Assembly (NCBI GenBank): GCA_017543165.1
Contig: JAFYGL010000594.1
Location: 1-7,358, forward strand
Length of the DNA stretch: 7,358 bases
DNA from: Victivallales bacterium
Lineage (GTDB): Bacteria; Verrucomicrobiota; Lentisphaeria; Oligosphaerales; Oligosphaeraceae
Direction of reading: 5' to 3'
The position numbers were made by a program, and so were the translations under genes. Shown here piece after piece: positions 6,061 through 7,358 of this stretch; positions within the stretch are counted from its first letter, which is position 1, and each line of letters opens with the position of its first letter. The notes below the pieces were generated by a model. That model was not told where the DNA came from and searched no databases. It saw only the letters and a list, made by a program, of their open reading frames with translations.

Positions 6061-7287
6061 TTACCTGTTTAGAGAGACTTTGAGAAGATTTCCAAATTCA
6101 ATAGTAAAGGAAGGCAACGATTGTTCTAGAGTGGGACTTTCCTCCCCAGGCAAGACGGCGCCCAGCCCCAGGCAGACCGCCAGTGTGTAGGAGCCGCCAT
6201 AGCTGAGCAGCGGCAAGGGCAGACCGATTATGGGCAGCAGGCGCATTGTCATCGCCAGGTTTATGCCAATATGCGTGAACAGAAGCATTGCGATTCCTGT
6301 GCAGCACAGGAGGTTTGCCTCCTTGTCCTGGATGGCACCATTCCAGAGAAGCAGCGCCAGCATAATGGCGTACAGCAGCAGTATGGGCAGCGCACCATAG
6401 AAGAAGCCCAGTTCCTCGCAGATAACCGCGAAAATGAAGTCTGTAGGCGCCACAGTTCTTGGCAGGTAGCCAAGTCCCTTCATGGTGCCTTGCAGGTATC
6501 CTTTGCCAGAAGAGCCGCCGCTGCTGATGGTCAGCACCGACTGCCGTTCGTTCCAGTCGCCGTTTTTGTCCAGGTATCCTTTGATGCGCCTTACATGATA
6601 GTCCCTTAGGAAATGTGTGTCCTGGGACAATGCCGTCAATATTTTGTTTGCCTGCTTGCTGCCTTGTTCAGACCTTAGCCATAGCAGACTGCCGCACCAA
6701 AGCACGATGATTGCCAGTGTGGCGATGATTGTGAACTGGAAGAGACGCTTTCCTGGCAGGTGCATCAGGCACATTGTCGCCACTGGCGGCAGCAGGGAGA
6801 ACGCACTACCGTATGATGGCTCAACCATAATCAGCAGCAGCGGCGGCAATACCAAGGCCAGGGACAGCAAGATTGACTTGAATCTGCCTTTCCTGTAATC
6901 CGACATCAGGCTGCCTGCAGCTAAAATCGTGAATACCTTGGCAAACTCCGCTGGCGGGAACAGAAACGGCCCTATGGGAAGCCAGCGTGTGGCGCCGCCT
7001 GTCTTCTGCCCAAACAAAAGCACCAGCAAGAGGCTTATTATCGAAAACGCGTATCCTCCATATACGAACCAGCGCTTGAACCAGGAACGGCTTATGAAAT
7101 AAGCGGCAGGCAATACTCCAAGCAAGCCCACGGCAAAGAACACGGCCTGCCTCTGCCAGTTCAGGCGCACTGGATATTCGTCGCCAATGTAGCCTGTGCT
7201 GTATATGAAAAGAAGGCTGTAGGCGCATAGTCCCAGGACTATGGCCAGCAACAGCGCGTGCCGCAGATATGTGCCTGTGTTTTTCAT
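6061..7287 (-). CDS. rodA: RodA/FtsW-type SEDS peptidoglycan glycosyltransferase, RodA-like
   Basis: The 408-residue integral membrane protein has about ten hydrophobic segments, near 10-30, 47-65, 74-93, 110-128, 138-155, 162-177, 184-204, 285-313, 325-347 and 352-380. SEDS proteins polymerise lipid II into glycan strands with a partner class B penicillin-binding protein; RodA serves side-wall elongation. Family features are GATRWLPIG (98-106), a long extracytoplasmic loop with GSSGKGYLQGT (258-268), PTDFIFAVICEELG (281-294) with the catalytic Asp283, and LPLPLLSYGGS (356-366). Two motifs are altered: the usual QPSE is PPAE (111-114), and the conserved Asp of (Q/E)PDxG(T/S)A is Ser158 in EPSYGSA. 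RodA is preferred over FtsW from the GATRWLPIG motif and overall length. No Shine-Dalgarno is visible before the ATG, which is preceded by ATATAAATAA and a strong hairpin. It appears to be a separate unit from the downstream operon. Confidence 0.85.
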   Translation of the reverse strand: MKNTGTYLRHALLLAIVLGLCAYSLLFIYSTGYIGDEYPVRLNWQRQAVFFAVGLLGVLPAAYFISRSWFKRWFVYGGYAFSIISLLLVLLFGQKTGGATRWLPIGPFLFPPAEFAKVFTILAAGSLMSDYRKGRFKSILLSLALVLPPLLLIMVEPSYGSAFSLLPPVATMCLMHLPGKRLFQFTIIATLAIIVLWCGSLLWLRSEQGSKQANKILTALSQDTHFLRDYHVRRIKGYLDKNGDWNERQSVLTISSGGSSGKGYLQGTMKGLGYLPRTVAPTDFIFAVICEELGFFYGALPILLLYAIMLALLLWNGAIQDKEANLLCCTGIAMLLFTHIGINLAMTMRLLPIIGLPLPLLSYGGSYTLAVCLGLGAVLPGEESPTLEQSLPSFTIEFGNLLKVSLNR

Positions 7288-7297
7288 TTATTTATAT

Positions 7298-7320
7298 GTG
7301 CGCCCCGAAGCGGGGCGCAC
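7298..7320. other. Perfect 10-bp GC-rich hairpin just upstream of rodA
   Basis: GTGCGCCCCG, loop AAG, CGGGGCGCAC form a perfect stem ending 10 nt before the rodA ATG. No T-tract follows on either strand, so a standard intrinsic terminator for an upstream gene is not supported, although a terminator-like or processing role is possible. In rodA mRNA it would lie where initiating ribosomes land and could affect translation. Confidence 0.6.
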
Positions 7321-7358
7321 TCAGGTTTAGCAACTTATAAGGGAAAACTCAAGGTCCC
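7321..7358. other. Right-edge flank, possible end of an upstream gene
   Basis: These 38 nt are too short to annotate. Two minus-strand frames end in stop codons here (one reads TLSFPL then stop, another EFSLISC then stop), so a truncated upstream gene could finish in either, but neither tail is recognisable. Confidence 0.2.

Noticed and set aside
5871..6083. Plus-strand open frame of 70 codons in the intergenic region
   Set aside because: Its second half is the 75-nt hairpin and it extends into the rodA coding end. There is no good ribosome binding site or protein-like pattern.

Overview
The window reads as chromosomal DNA from a bacterium with roughly balanced base composition. All four recognisable genes lie on the minus strand. 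The organism is probably a polysaccharide-degrading member of the Planctomycetes-Verrucomicrobia-Chlamydiae group, perhaps Lentisphaerota/Victivallales-like. This rests only on gene style (a GH106-like hydrolase, an AraC regulator, an SGNH hydrolase of the GDSLSDFSRG type, hairpin-rich intergenic DNA) and is a low-confidence inference.

Read in the direction of transcription (right to left), the layout is as follows. A 23-nt perfect hairpin (7298-7320) sits 10 nt before a rodA-like SEDS glycosyltransferase gene (7287-6061), which is probably a housekeeping cell-wall gene. A 75-nt strong hairpin (5979-6053) follows its stop codon. A gene-free stretch (5700-5978) then contains a 23-bp inverted repeat close to the next gene. 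After it comes a compact three-gene operon: an AraC-family regulator with an N-terminal cupin (5699-4761), a large GH106-like glycoside hydrolase (4774-1658) and an exported SGNH-fold hydrolase/esterase (1746-298). Consecutive genes overlap by 14 and 89 nt, so co-transcription and translational coupling are very likely. A simple model is a local regulator controlling a glycosidase and an esterase that act on one decorated, perhaps rhamnose-containing, glycan. The substrate is inference, and no transporter is in the window.

The left 297 bases are non-coding and unusually structured. A 166-bp nested inverted-repeat element (1-166) has two 57-nt arms, each made of two hairpins. The arms differ at six positions, and none of the differences breaks a pair: four lie in loops or linker, and two form a compensatory G-C to C-G swap. 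Next come another GC-rich hairpin (188-204), one copy of a 24-nt repeat (217-240) that recurs exactly after rodA (6025-6048), and a 12-bp inverted repeat (240-292) just after the operon's last stop codon.

The most interesting items are the 166-bp paired-hairpin element, the 24-nt repeat shared by the 3' flanks of two transcription units, the 89-nt overlap that may reflect loss of an ancestral stop codon, and the Asp-to-Ser change in a conserved RodA motif. I see no CRISPR array, tRNA, rRNA or complete insertion sequence.
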